Below are positions 37,701 to 45,890 of a DNA stretch of 64,000 nt, piece by piece (positions within the stretch are counted from its first letter, which is position 1; every line of letters begins with the position of its first letter). The translations under genes and the position numbers were made by a program. Source of the stretch: Candidatus Heimdallarchaeota archaeon (GTDB lineage: Archaea > Asgardarchaeota > Heimdallarchaeia > Heimdallarchaeales > Kariarchaeaceae); NCBI GenBank assembly GCA_026702845.1, contig JADCLS010000009.1:1-64000 (forward strand). The letters are read 5' to 3'. Under the pieces are notes generated by a model. The model was not told where the DNA came from, did no database searches, and saw nothing but the letters and a program-made list of their open reading frames with translations.

Positions 37701-39413
37701 TTTCCTCAAATAATCCCTCTGTTTATTGGTTCTCTTTTAGTAGATAAAGAAAATGCAAAACAACTTAAATCCACAACTATGGGAAGCCCAACACAATGGG
37801 AGATCATAAAATTACTCATTGATACAAGTAAAATACATTATAACAATGCCATTTCTATTGGTTTTTCAAGTATTCTCAACCCTGTTGCATTTGAAGTCAT
37901 TGAATTTAATACTCTTTTGAGTGAGAAACACTGGGTAAGAGCTTTGGAATTTGGAAAGAAGGTCATTGATAATGTACGAGAACTACCTTTTGAGTATTAC
38001 AGAGACAATTACTATGAGGTTATTTATCGGTTATTCATGTCATATTCTACGAAAATTGCCAATGTACATAATACAATAAAAATTGATTTTCTTAAAAGAT
38101 TATTTGAGTATGCAATTGAAGATAATAAGAATATTAGATGGATAAAAAAACTATTCTGGTTGTATTTAGAGCATGAACAGGATAAACTAAGAATATTACA
38201 TAAGAAGATGAAGGATGTAATGCCTGATGATGAATATACGATTTTATTGGCACTTTACTTTGAAATCACTAGAAATATCAACAAAATTGAAACTCTTAGT
38301 GAAAATGCGTCCAAACAGCTGGAAACTCTTGATTCAATTGCTCAATATAACGATGACAAAATGTTCACCTTTGCCAAATATCTGAGAGTATGGTTATTAT
38401 TAATTCTGGAAAAATATAAGGAAGCTTATGATGAATTGATAGAATTTCCGATGTTTATTCAGAGGAATATTAGCTATCAGGGTATGAAATTTTATGTATT
38501 GTTAGCTCTTCAAGATAATAAAGCACTATATAATATGTATATCTTCTTCAGAGGGCTTTCTATGAAGAATAGGAAATTTTTCACGGGTACTGAGCCCTTA
38601 GTTATCAATTTAATTATAAACATAAGAGAATCTACCTACACAACTAAAGATAAATCCATTGCATTTTGGCTACTGGAATTACTCATACGAATAGCTAGAG
38701 CTACATTGGGTAGTGAAAAAAATCCAGAATTATGGTATTATGTTTATCATTTGGTGAGATTGAATCCGATAAATGTAGAGGATATCAAGTACTCCAACAG
38801 CCTAAATTATTGCAATGAAAACAGGATATTGTCACATTCATGGACAATAAGAAATGAAACCTTGATCCGTTTATTAGTATCGATCAACAATCATAGAATA
38901 CCAATTGTTGGTAAAGGGAGGTTATTTGATCAAAAACTCATCAGACCCATGATGGTACATCTATTATTATCTCTAGATTCCCCCATTCATGCAGAATTTC
39001 TAATACTCAATTTAGAAAATTGGGAAAAAACCAGTTATCGATGGTTCTATTACTACGCAATGATTTGGATTCATCTGAAAACAGCTCGAATTACTACAAC
39101 ATTAAATCTCATCAAGGAGTTTGAGAATATTCCAGGTAAAGATTTTCCAAAACCCAAAGAATTCAAGAAAATCACCAATAATGTATCTAAGAATTTTGTA
39201 ATTGCAAATCAAGAAGTCGAAAAAATTCTCATGTATTTCAAAGAGAACATAAAATCTAAAAGTATTACATCCGATAATGAAAATTTCATGATTGATAAGT
39301 TGAAACTATACACGCTCAATCAATTTCCATATGTGGTCAAAAAGAACATAGAATTACCAAAATACCCGAGCATCTTTGTTGAATTACTCCTTAACTATCA
39401 AGCATTTTCTTGA
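34758..39413 (+). CDS. Large helical giant-operon protein with possible degenerate tubulin-like N-terminus
   Basis: About 1,551 residues from ATG 34758. Residues 1 to about 400 alternate strands and helices in an FtsZ-like order (IKSIYISSNINNL; LEYIFIQITELRDYFLA; KPVVMISSYPKR; EKNAIILLFERLLDLVAYQV; KAIVIELLSTKFIPD; FFYLVLCPYEF) but have no nucleotide signature. Residues about 420-570 are an acidic, low-complexity linker with two copies of a short motif (EENFELFELNSKY; DDDFELFFIKTKF). The remaining 980 residues are an all-helical solenoid resembling the giant protein. No P-loop or membrane helix is seen. It likely acts with the tubulin-like pair. The role is inferred from the operon only. Confidence 0.7.
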   Translation: MDQIMIKSIYISSNINNLINEFEDSDQEFYKESLFLGSNVPIAFDDHLFNILYFNFSSVSKDMAFNAKTEKINCKFLSVNEFVLEGINQKIREYNDNLPKGRIRRGDIKPTMREKSTETITFNDIDFSSLEYIFIQITELRDYFLASIILRNLLEEDIKPVVMISSYPKRILQYTIVEKNAIILLFERLLDLVAYQVFRVTLTAIHDKFWLHNLHSFIIRMMKDDIKVLIQDLKQIEIELVIPKGFDLNRLDYEGKRSKSMVVEDDSDFKYVKKMFYSLIATSLEESINDVYSAISNFPKAIVIELLSTKFIPDTVQIMMDNVKANSLIVELFQKSGLNLIERHIIYSDLQPFFYLVLCPYEFDFESMQEFEGILLTNELYVLQTSYTRLSNSTFHSWRQVLKEFNQQTYNEDIENTIAYRNELSAWKQRQEDKLLEIEKEKSESKTAMVEKDRKLDSSVENLDDEENFELFELNSKYIDEYSETQEDDNAETKIEEPKELGDDDFELFFIKTKFVNDSDSVLDETDLGKHKIEQEKESVIVKEQDYQAHNNIMEELDPEPEKIKLQSEINKYLVRKIEQIILKPLNQITADEFWLVQHVWLNFHEYIVVVYRHLIEKYIHILLNSSQIMNLKDKSILFGSMWRVLFRYYLDDKFKIRDDDSLYNGLSIMLGSSIHFDELFWRILSIALDFGLSNQKFAYLIFDSLIPFTQIDEPTQMKIFHWLDNFVDLFSMEQKDQDLLLKSFEKFLEIEYLDEYFEGIPFLYEIDLRIRKIKQFLLQHLLGKIILTLEERPNLKDIEKVLDSLIQCGNTSDFDFLAYEIFQRKEIQNALEGKINRLVLINNFYKIEKDEKTETEVTDNEILLRMILLRKAGIKLPASLNLSKTTRDYLQYLEELTFKGYSEDLEFDDAVFVYDHHELSKLAKLDYLSTVGEHNLFFNLIEENYDYWDNILLNLSLISFRANLIDNKEYQKIVQLYNSEFPQIIPLFIGSLLVDKENAKQLKSTTMGSPTQWEIIKLLIDTSKIHYNNAISIGFSSILNPVAFEVIEFNTLLSEKHWVRALEFGKKVIDNVRELPFEYYRDNYYEVIYRLFMSYSTKIANVHNTIKIDFLKRLFEYAIEDNKNIRWIKKLFWLYLEHEQDKLRILHKKMKDVMPDDEYTILLALYFEITRNINKIETLSENASKQLETLDSIAQYNDDKMFTFAKYLRVWLLLILEKYKEAYDELIEFPMFIQRNISYQGMKFYVLLALQDNKALYNMYIFFRGLSMKNRKFFTGTEPLVINLIINIRESTYTTKDKSIAFWLLELLIRIARATLGSEKNPELWYYVYHLVRLNPINVEDIKYSNSLNYCNENRILSHSWTIRNETLIRLLVSINNHRIPIVGKGRLFDQKLIRPMMVHLLLSLDSPIHAEFLILNLENWEKTSYRWFYYYAMIWIHLKTARITTTLNLIKEFENIPGKDFPKPKEFKKITNNVSKNFVIANQEVEKILMYFKENIKSKSITSDNENFMIDKLKLYTLNQFPYVVKKNIELPKYPSIFVELLLNYQAFS
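36148..36311 (+). repeat. Pair of acidic short linear motifs in the 1,551-residue protein
   Basis: Two copies encode D-D/E-x-F-E-L-F followed by K-Y/F-I/V-D/N. They lie at 36148 to about 36201 and at 36264-36311, inside a disordered-looking acidic linker. Similar repeated short peptides commonly dock onto a partner domain. Confidence 0.5.
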
Positions 39414-39458
39414 TGCTAATAAGTAACTCTATTATTGTGAAAACGGCATTTATGTTTA

Positions 39459-39674
39459 ATGGAAATAACCAGTAAAGGTGTATATGCAACTCTATTTGTC
39501 ATTATGATTGTTGTGATATCCATTGCCAGTGTGTATTTTGAGGATTCGATTAGTATCAATTTACAATTACCTGTTCATTCCATTCTTCCAATAGCAATAG
39601 TTTCTTTGCTAATTATTGCTTTATGGTTTATGAAATATCTGTTCTTGCAATCAAATCCAGAAGGATTCATCTAG
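39459..39674 (+). CDS. Small two-helix membrane protein
   Basis: 71 residues with two membrane segments at about 8-26 (VYATLFVIMIVVISIASVYF) and 40-60 (SILPIAIVSLLIIALWFMKY) and a short loop. It has no recognised family. It lies 45 bases after the 1,551-residue gene, and a T7 run follows its stop, so it may close the first part of the operon. As one of only two membrane proteins in the gene string, it is a candidate membrane anchor for the system. Confidence 0.5.
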   Translation: MEITSKGVYATLFVIMIVVISIASVYFEDSISINLQLPVHSILPIAIVSLLIIALWFMKYLFLQSNPEGFI

Positions 39675-39681
39675 TGTTGAG

Positions 39682-39688
39682 TTTTTTT
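39682..39688 (+). terminator. Poly-T tract inside the giant operon
   Basis: Seven T residues eight bases after the stop of the small membrane protein, followed by another T-rich stretch at 39711-39716. This may end transcription of the upstream genes in part, leaving the last two genes with their own promoter. Confidence 0.35.
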
Positions 39689-39755
39689 AATAATATTATT
39701 TAGTAATTTATTTTTTATGGGTGAAAATTAAATTTGGTAAAAATAAGAAGGCATT

Positions 39756-40379
39756 ATGGAAATTTGGTTCCTCTTACTAATGGGATTTAGTATTCCTTTT
39801 AGTATATTCAAAAGATCAAAACAGCAATTAGATATACTGGAAATGAGTGATGAGGATTTTAAGAAGATAAAAGGAAAAGAGTTAAAGAATCTTATACACG
39901 AAAAACGAGAGGAGATTGATAGACAAACCCAGGAATTAACAGAATTGAGGACAAAATTGGAAAAGGATATTCAAATTATCAATCATAATTATTATAATGG
40001 AAAATTAACCAATCTAAAGGGTGAAATTGATGAGGAATCATTCAATGAGAAAATCAATCTAATCATTAAAAATTATGAGAATATCAGGGATTTTGAGAAG
40101 GCAATTCTTTCTGAACAGATGACTATAACAAACCTTGATGTACAGAATATCACCGATATCGATTATGATAAATTTGTTCGAGAAGTAAAACGATTCAGTA
40201 ATCAGGCAAAACGAAATAAAGAAATTAGAGAGAGTGGCCAAGCCTCTTTAGAGGACGACAGTATAGGTGATATGATTGATGGATTACTAGATCAATTTGA
40301 CCAACTTGATGGAAGTATAGAAGCAAAGAAAAGTGGCAATAAACAGGAGAATCTAGAACACTTGTATAGAACCAGATAA
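39756..40379 (+). CDS. Membrane-anchored coiled-coil protein
   Basis: 207 residues. A short hydrophobic N-terminus (MEIWFLLLMGFSIPFSIF) is followed by basic KRSKQQ, so the protein is probably inserted by its N-terminus with the rest cytoplasmic. Residues about 40-110 are coiled coil (LIHEKREEIDRQTQELTE), and the C-terminal part is helical and acidic (DGLLDQFDQLDGS). This resembles in outline the membrane tethers of tubulin-like polymers such as ZipA or SepF functionally, but there is no sequence match to them. It is placed directly before the tubulin-like gene and may anchor its filament. Confidence 0.6.
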   Translation: MEIWFLLLMGFSIPFSIFKRSKQQLDILEMSDEDFKKIKGKELKNLIHEKREEIDRQTQELTELRTKLEKDIQIINHNYYNGKLTNLKGEIDEESFNEKINLIIKNYENIRDFEKAILSEQMTITNLDVQNITDIDYDKFVREVKRFSNQAKRNKEIRESGQASLEDDSIGDMIDGLLDQFDQLDGSIEAKKSGNKQENLEHLYRTR

Positions 40380-40506
40380 TGCACCTCTAGCACGTAAATT
40401 AATATTTCATCAAAAAATCACAATAATTTATCTTTTATAGCAAAGTCGCCCATATCAATTTTAAATGTGTTATAGAACATCAATCATAGTTTAATTGAGG
40501 AGTTAA

Positions 40507-41970
40507 ATGTCTGAGGAGAATGCCAAATCCAGTCAAAATTTACTTAGTATACATATTTCAGGGGTAGGTAAGGCTGGTAACAAAATTATTGATTATTATA
40601 TCCGAGATAATATGGCTGGAAAATATCAGAATAAATTCAAATTATCATTTTCCATGTTCAATACAAGTATTTCTGATCTTTTTGCCACAACACAAATTTC
40701 AGATCTAGTGAATAGCCAGATAGAACGGGAAACTCCAATCACTATGATCAAAGAAGATATTTTAGCCAAACATATAGTTGGAAGACCAGATATTCAGACG
40801 ATTGGTACTGGAGGAGATATGTTCATAGGCAAATATACTATTGTCGATGAAATTAGCAAATTAGTCAGAATGGAGTTTCCTAACTTTAGTAATAAAAACC
40901 GGGTATACATGTCTAATCAAAGAGGTATTAATCAAGAATATCATGAGAAAAAACCTGTATATCCACTTGAAAATGCCAAGAACACAGAATTGACACTTTT
41001 TATTTCCTCACTTGCCGGAGGAACTGGTGGAGGAACTACTCCTGAATTAATGAGATTGATCAAAACAGCTGATGAATTACCAGAGTCCCCTTCAAAATTG
41101 GTTGGTCAGCTTGCTCTTTTCCCCTATGATAAGGAGATGAATAGTGGTTTCGTCTGTTTCAACACCTTGAATGCTTTGGTGCATTCTCTTCGAACATCTG
41201 ATTTTGTCTTGCTCATCGAGAATTCAATGATTGAAAGAACTTTCAAGCCCCAAGTCTACAAGTACCGTTCAGTTATGATTGGAAACAGAGAAGAAAGTCA
41301 AGTAATCTTTGATAATAAACGGAAAACCAATGAAAATTTACTCGATGCAATTAATCAGCCGATTATCGATATACTCAATTCCCTCTTCCTCAATTTCTCG
41401 TATTCTAAATTTGATGAATCTCAGCAAATCCTCAATGCTATAAGATGGGCTAGAAGAAATTCGATAATACAAGAAAAAGAACAATTCAATTCTACAGTTT
41501 TGGTACCTTGTTATGGTGCATATAATCCTACAAAGTTGAGTGATAAGCTGCGTGAGGAGGCTAAGAAAAACCTTAATCGTGATACATTAGATAATGTTGA
41601 TCTAAACGAGGATATAGATTTAGAACTGATGATACATCTTGAAACTGTGTTTGAGAAACCCCTAGCAAAATGTGAACCAGGAAGTGCAGAGGCTGCAATT
41701 ATTCTACTCTATGGAAATCTTATTCCTGATATGCAGATCATAAATAGGACGATTCAAATGACTAATAAACATGGTATCAAAAGAATTAAACAGTTAGTCT
41801 CCTTGGATGATGATGATGATTACGTTAGAATTATCGTATTGCTAGTGGATCCAATTCTTGATAATCTAGAGGAGATGTACACAAAAGCTGAAGATTGGTT
41901 GAAGGTGGCAAATAAAAAATATGAAGATTTCAATACAGAAATTTATGAATTAGCAAATGTAATAGGGTAG
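40507..41970 (+). CDS. Tubulin/FtsZ-superfamily protein with GTP signature but degenerate T7 loop
   Basis: 487 residues from ATG 40507, preceded by GAGGAG. The nucleotide-binding half is clear: T1 GVGKAGNK at 19-26 (FtsZ has GVGGAGNN), TGGDMFIG at 101-108, tubulin signature AGGTGGGT at 170-177, and LALFPYDKEMNSGF with a later ENS at 238-240 for the base-binding region. The C-terminal domain matches in SAEAAIILLYGNLIPDM and VRIIVLLVDP. The T7 region reads NFSYSKFDESQQ at about 296-307 and lacks NxDxxD, so it should bind GTP but poorly activate a neighbour. It differs clearly from canonical FtsZ, CetZ and tubulin. It lies last in the string, tail to tail with the archaellum ATPase gene. Confidence 0.85.
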   Translation: MSEENAKSSQNLLSIHISGVGKAGNKIIDYYIRDNMAGKYQNKFKLSFSMFNTSISDLFATTQISDLVNSQIERETPITMIKEDILAKHIVGRPDIQTIGTGGDMFIGKYTIVDEISKLVRMEFPNFSNKNRVYMSNQRGINQEYHEKKPVYPLENAKNTELTLFISSLAGGTGGGTTPELMRLIKTADELPESPSKLVGQLALFPYDKEMNSGFVCFNTLNALVHSLRTSDFVLLIENSMIERTFKPQVYKYRSVMIGNREESQVIFDNKRKTNENLLDAINQPIIDILNSLFLNFSYSKFDESQQILNAIRWARRNSIIQEKEQFNSTVLVPCYGAYNPTKLSDKLREEAKKNLNRDTLDNVDLNEDIDLELMIHLETVFEKPLAKCEPGSAEAAIILLYGNLIPDMQIINRTIQMTNKHGIKRIKQLVSLDDDDDYVRIIVLLVDPILDNLEEMYTKAEDWLKVANKKYEDFNTEIYELANVIG

Positions 41971-42000
41971 AATCCTGCAGTTTCTAATAATATATCAATC

Positions 42001-44946
42001 CTATATCCTTTCTTTTAATCTCTCCAGGAATCGGTTGGTTATCTCTCTTGCATAAATTACTTGCAATAACTCCTCAAGGTATCGATTTCCAGTGATACTC
42101 TTATCAGGTAAATCTCGATAAGCTACAATAGCTTCCCAAAGCAAATTATAATCTACAATACCACTATCTTTGGCGATGAAATTTTCAATAATAAAATCGA
42201 GTTCCTTTCTCATTTCATCCGGGGTCATACGTAAGCGATCATCCATATCGCCCCATTCCTGATTGATCTCAGCTACCATATCCCATGACTTATTAGGTGT
42301 AAATTCATTTGCTTTTTCGGAATAAAATGCAGCTTTAATTCTCCGTACCGTATCTCCCTGAGATTTAGGATAGGCAAGAAACTGTAAGAAGGTTCCTCGA
42401 TTAATGATCTGCTTTTCTACCACCAAGTAATTCTTCTGTCCTTGCTCCTCCATCAAGTCTTTTACAAGTTGTGACCTACCATGAGCACCAGCAAAATTGA
42501 TAGTATCAGTTGATTGAATATACTCAAAGGAGGTTGTAAATCCTTGTTGCTTGGTTGAAGGATCATAGTCCTGGATCTCAGCAACCATCTTGATTCTCCT
42601 TATACCACCTATTTTCTGGTGGAAGAAAACCACATCAAGATTCGGAATATAATATCTAGGTACATTAATGGGGTTACCTGTCAATCGCTGGATCATTGTC
42701 ACAGGATCATCAGCATGAAAGGTGGATAAACAGAAGTGACCTGTTTGCATGGCTTGAAATGCAACAAGACCTTCTTTTCCTCTGATTTCACCAAGAATGA
42801 TATAGTTTGGTTTCTGACGCAAGGCTGATTTTAATAGCTCAAATTCATCAATTATATCACCTGATGGTGACTTTTCACGTGTTACCTCTTGAATCCAGTT
42901 TTTATGTGGAATATTTACCTCGGCAGTATTCTCAATGGATACGACTTTGTGCTGTGGAAGAATGAAGCTACAAAAAGCATTCATGGTGGTAGTCTTACCA
43001 GACGCAGTACCTCCTGCAAAAAAGAAGTTATCTCCTCTTTCAATTGCTACCCATGAATATGCAGCGAGAAGAGGGGTGAGAGTTTTATTCCTAATTAATG
43101 CAGTAACACTGAAATTGATTGGATTCTTACGGATGGTGAAATTTGAACCCTTCAATGAAATCTCTTTGCCAAAAACAATATTCACACGTTCTTTAGATTC
43201 AGTCATCCCATCCACAATAGGTGATGATTTTGTTAATACTTTTTTGATAGATCTTGCCAAAGATCTCAATACTGCATACAATTGATCTTCATTCAGAAAA
43301 ATGAAGGATTTGATATATCCTAGTTTGTGATCTATGTATATGGCCTTATCAACACCCACACAAGAAATATCCTCTAGATATGGATCCAGCATAAGAGGAT
43401 CTATGTACTTAAATCCTATACGCTCTGATGTCAGATAATTAGCTAGAATGCGTTTTTCAACCATCTTTAGAATATTCTGATCTGAAAGTTTTCGATCAAG
43501 AATAGAATTCTTAGCTCTCGATGGAGGTTCTTCTCTTTTAATTCGGGTTAAGGAATCTGATGGGCTTTGCATGGCTTCTTTGAAGAATTTCCTAATACGA
43601 GTAATTATTCCCTCAGATTTCATCTGAGTTCTTGCTTGTATCGCTTTTTGATAAGGAGCGGATAGATCATGTAAACGTTCATAATTGAACATAATAGATG
43701 ATATACCTTCTATCTTTTCCTTATTCCATCCTAATCCATCAGGGGGGTTTTTCACCAAAGTACCAAAATATTCTCTTTTCTCATCTTCAAGTTTTTCAAA
43801 ATTCTTCATCAGAGAATTAGAGATATCTAGATAGAGATCCTTGGTTTTGGTCATCAATGTTTCATGATCCAGTACCTCTAATTCATAGAAGTATACAAAC
43901 CAAGGAGTAATGGGGAAGTATCCATATGGTGATAGATCCTTTGCACCTTCGGGTCTTGATGAATCCTCCTGATTTTCTAAACCCTTAGGAATGAGTTTCT
44001 CAAAGGTGTGTGTGGGAGCAATATGGGCATAGATAGAATAATCCAATAAATCCTTGATTGCTTCAAAGGTATTAATCCTATGCTTCATCCAGGAAGGTAC
44101 TTCTTTACCAGCTAATTCACGTTCATTTTTGATACGTGTCATTTTCCCCATAAATTCGTAAATATTGATTTTTCGATTATCTTGGATTTTGTAAATGATA
44201 TTTCGGAATAAAGTACCTTGTTTTCTCTCACTTGCAGTGAGTTCTGATCGACCAGAAACATCTTTTACCCTTAAATTATACTCATCCTTCAGTTTTTCAG
44301 GTTGAGTGGAGACCATATCAAGAAGTGTTCCCTTCCAACCTGCTTCGTAGAATACAAAACGTGGTAATGAGCGTATCTTTGGCTCAATTATCTCTACAGT
44401 TTTCCTGAAATTCATCCAAATATATCGTGCAATATACCTTCTAAGATAATGATTTTTATGATTAAACAGTATTCCTTGAATGTAAAGTGATTCAAGAAAT
44501 GCAAGTTGATTACTACTAGTTTCAAAACTCTCTAAGATTACTCGTAGATCGTCAAAGGGTTCACCAATGAGGCCTTTGTGTTCTACTTCCACCCTGTGTA
44601 TCATTAAAGGAACTAATTTTGGTAGATCTGGATTTGATCTTGCTGCTCTGGTCAGAATCCTTACCAATTTGACGATAGCTGCTATTTTCGCATCTAGAAA
44701 ATTTTCCTTGATTACATTAATTCCCTCAAATTCTTCAAAATCTTCTTTTGAGGGGATAAATAACAAATATCCTGTGAATAATACCAAGAGTATATTTTGT
44801 TCTTTGTCAAACAAAGGTTCTACATCTGGTTCAAGTAGATGTCTCTCAACTAATATGAGAGCTCTACGTAGATTATAGAAACATTCCTCATATTCCTCAT
44901 CTGATAATATATCAATTTTTGGTGATTCATCCACTTTTGCTGACAT
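42001..44946 (-). CDS. arlI: Archaellum assembly/rotation ATPase ArlI (FlaI) with long N-terminal extension
   Basis: 981 residues, against about 550 in typical ArlI. The C-terminal 480 are a secretion-type ATPase: a conserved N2 region (LTKSSPIVDGMTESKERVN), Walker A AGGTASGKTT near 640, Asp box ENTAEVNIPH, Walker B YIILGEIRGKEG, His box TGHFCLSTFHADD. ArlI powers filament assembly and rotation as a hexamer below ArlJ. The roughly 480 N-terminal residues are helical, with a charged linker near 470-490 (TRIKREEPPSRAKN), and are not part of the usual protein. It starts 5 bases after the ArlF-like gene with GAGGTAG upstream. It is the last gene of the minus-strand operon. Confidence 0.92.
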   Translation of the reverse strand: MSAKVDESPKIDILSDEEYEECFYNLRRALILVERHLLEPDVEPLFDKEQNILLVLFTGYLLFIPSKEDFEEFEGINVIKENFLDAKIAAIVKLVRILTRAARSNPDLPKLVPLMIHRVEVEHKGLIGEPFDDLRVILESFETSSNQLAFLESLYIQGILFNHKNHYLRRYIARYIWMNFRKTVEIIEPKIRSLPRFVFYEAGWKGTLLDMVSTQPEKLKDEYNLRVKDVSGRSELTASERKQGTLFRNIIYKIQDNRKINIYEFMGKMTRIKNERELAGKEVPSWMKHRINTFEAIKDLLDYSIYAHIAPTHTFEKLIPKGLENQEDSSRPEGAKDLSPYGYFPITPWFVYFYELEVLDHETLMTKTKDLYLDISNSLMKNFEKLEDEKREYFGTLVKNPPDGLGWNKEKIEGISSIMFNYERLHDLSAPYQKAIQARTQMKSEGIITRIRKFFKEAMQSPSDSLTRIKREEPPSRAKNSILDRKLSDQNILKMVEKRILANYLTSERIGFKYIDPLMLDPYLEDISCVGVDKAIYIDHKLGYIKSFIFLNEDQLYAVLRSLARSIKKVLTKSSPIVDGMTESKERVNIVFGKEISLKGSNFTIRKNPINFSVTALIRNKTLTPLLAAYSWVAIERGDNFFFAGGTASGKTTTMNAFCSFILPQHKVVSIENTAEVNIPHKNWIQEVTREKSPSGDIIDEFELLKSALRQKPNYIILGEIRGKEGLVAFQAMQTGHFCLSTFHADDPVTMIQRLTGNPINVPRYYIPNLDVVFFHQKIGGIRRIKMVAEIQDYDPSTKQQGFTTSFEYIQSTDTINFAGAHGRSQLVKDLMEEQGQKNYLVVEKQIINRGTFLQFLAYPKSQGDTVRRIKAAFYSEKANEFTPNKSWDMVAEINQEWGDMDDRLRMTPDEMRKELDFIIENFIAKDSGIVDYNLLWEAIVAYRDLPDKSITGNRYLEELLQVIYAREITNRFLERLKERI

Positions 44947-44951
44947 ACAAA

Positions 44952-45413
44952 CTACCTCACTATCGTTTTGACACCATTATTGGATACTAATTTCATCCAA
45001 TAATCAATTGTATCTATGAAATTACCAGTAATGGTAATGCCAAGGACCTCTGCAAAATCCCATAATCCCGGATTATCATATTCAGTTAATTCGATGGTCC
45101 AATCATCAAAAGGAATCCAAGACCATGTCGAATCGGTTCCATTAAAAATATATAAGTCCCATAATCTATCTACTTCAAGAGTTAAAGAACCATTATTTTG
45201 GTAGAATCCTTGGATACTAGTAGAATTCGTTATGGTAACATTGATACCTCGAATTATAGTTGATGAACGCTCGGTCAGTCTATCATTCCTTTCTTTTATT
45301 GTCATATCCAATTGCATCTGAGCATCTAGGATTTGATTTGACACAAATGTAATTGGAACTAGGAGGCTTGCTACAGTGATTGCTGTTGCAAATACGAGAG
45401 CATATCCAGACAT
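44952..45413 (-). CDS. ArlF-like archaellum stator protein
   Basis: 153 residues from ATG 45413 (MSGYALVFATAITVASLLVP), preceded by GAGGT; a longer frame from 45455 overlaps the previous gene and is not favoured. A single N-terminal membrane helix is followed by a short helix and a beta-rich outer domain with VTITNST and LYIFNGTDS. This fits ArlF (FlaF), which with ArlG contacts the S-layer to hold the motor. Its place between the ArlG-like gene and arlI supports the call. Sequence similarity in this family is low, so a minor pilin is an alternative. Confidence 0.65.
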   Translation of the reverse strand: MSGYALVFATAITVASLLVPITFVSNQILDAQMQLDMTIKERNDRLTERSSTIIRGINVTITNSTSIQGFYQNNGSLTLEVDRLWDLYIFNGTDSTWSWIPFDDWTIELTEYDNPGLWDFAEVLGITITGNFIDTIDYWMKLVSNNGVKTIVR

Positions 45414-45423
45414 AAATCTAACC

Positions 45424-45882
45424 TCACAAACTGATTTGGATCTCAGAAACTCCATAGGAATTAGGTGTCACGAATTTTACATCATGAATACCTGCAGTAA
45501 GAGGAGTATCTGGTTCAATCACGATTTGCAAGGTCTCTCCAACGCCCCAAATGCCCACATTAAGGGCATCAGATGATTGATGAAATGATAATTCAGAACT
45601 ACTCATTAATGTACCGTCTATGAATATCGATGAGGTATCATAATTTTGTATTGGTAACTCACCGAGATTTTTGACCCAAATGGACATATTAGAGGCATCT
45701 ATTACATAACTATGTATGATAGCTACATCAGTTTGCGTTGATTCCTCCAAATCATGGACGGTTGCGGTTACACCATCTCCATAGTTGAGTATTGCTGCTC
45801 CTAAGGTAACTACTAAAGCAATGCTTATTACAGTTACTGATATTGTAAACAATGAGTTTGAGATAATATCTGATAATGCCAT
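45424..45882 (-). CDS. ArlG-like archaellum stator protein
   Basis: 152 residues. The N-terminal helix (LFTISVTVISIALVVTLGAA) is followed by an outer beta-sandwich with TDVAIIHSYVIDASNMSIWV, KNLGELPIQ and FIDGTLMS, the pattern of the ArlG/FlaG family in which a strand rich in N/T/S leads into VKNxG and IDG. In other archaea ArlG forms a filament capped by ArlF in the periplasm-like space. The gene is 10 bases before the ArlF-like start, and the two are probably translated together. Confidence 0.7.
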   Translation of the reverse strand: MALSDIISNSLFTISVTVISIALVVTLGAAILNYGDGVTATVHDLEESTQTDVAIIHSYVIDASNMSIWVKNLGELPIQNYDTSSIFIDGTLMSSSELSFHQSSDALNVGIWGVGETLQIVIEPDTPLTAGIHDVKFVTPNSYGVSEIQISL

Positions 45883-45890
45883 GATTGCTC

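Noticed and set aside
20698..39413. A dynein/midasin-like or other AAA+ giant
   Set aside because: No GxxxxGK[ST] followed by a Walker B could be found in the giant or the 1,551-residue protein.
40507..41970. Canonical FtsZ, CetZ or eukaryotic-type artubulin
   Set aside because: The signature is present, but T7 lacks NxDxxD and the spacing of the C-terminal domain differs, so a plain cell-division FtsZ name would mislead.
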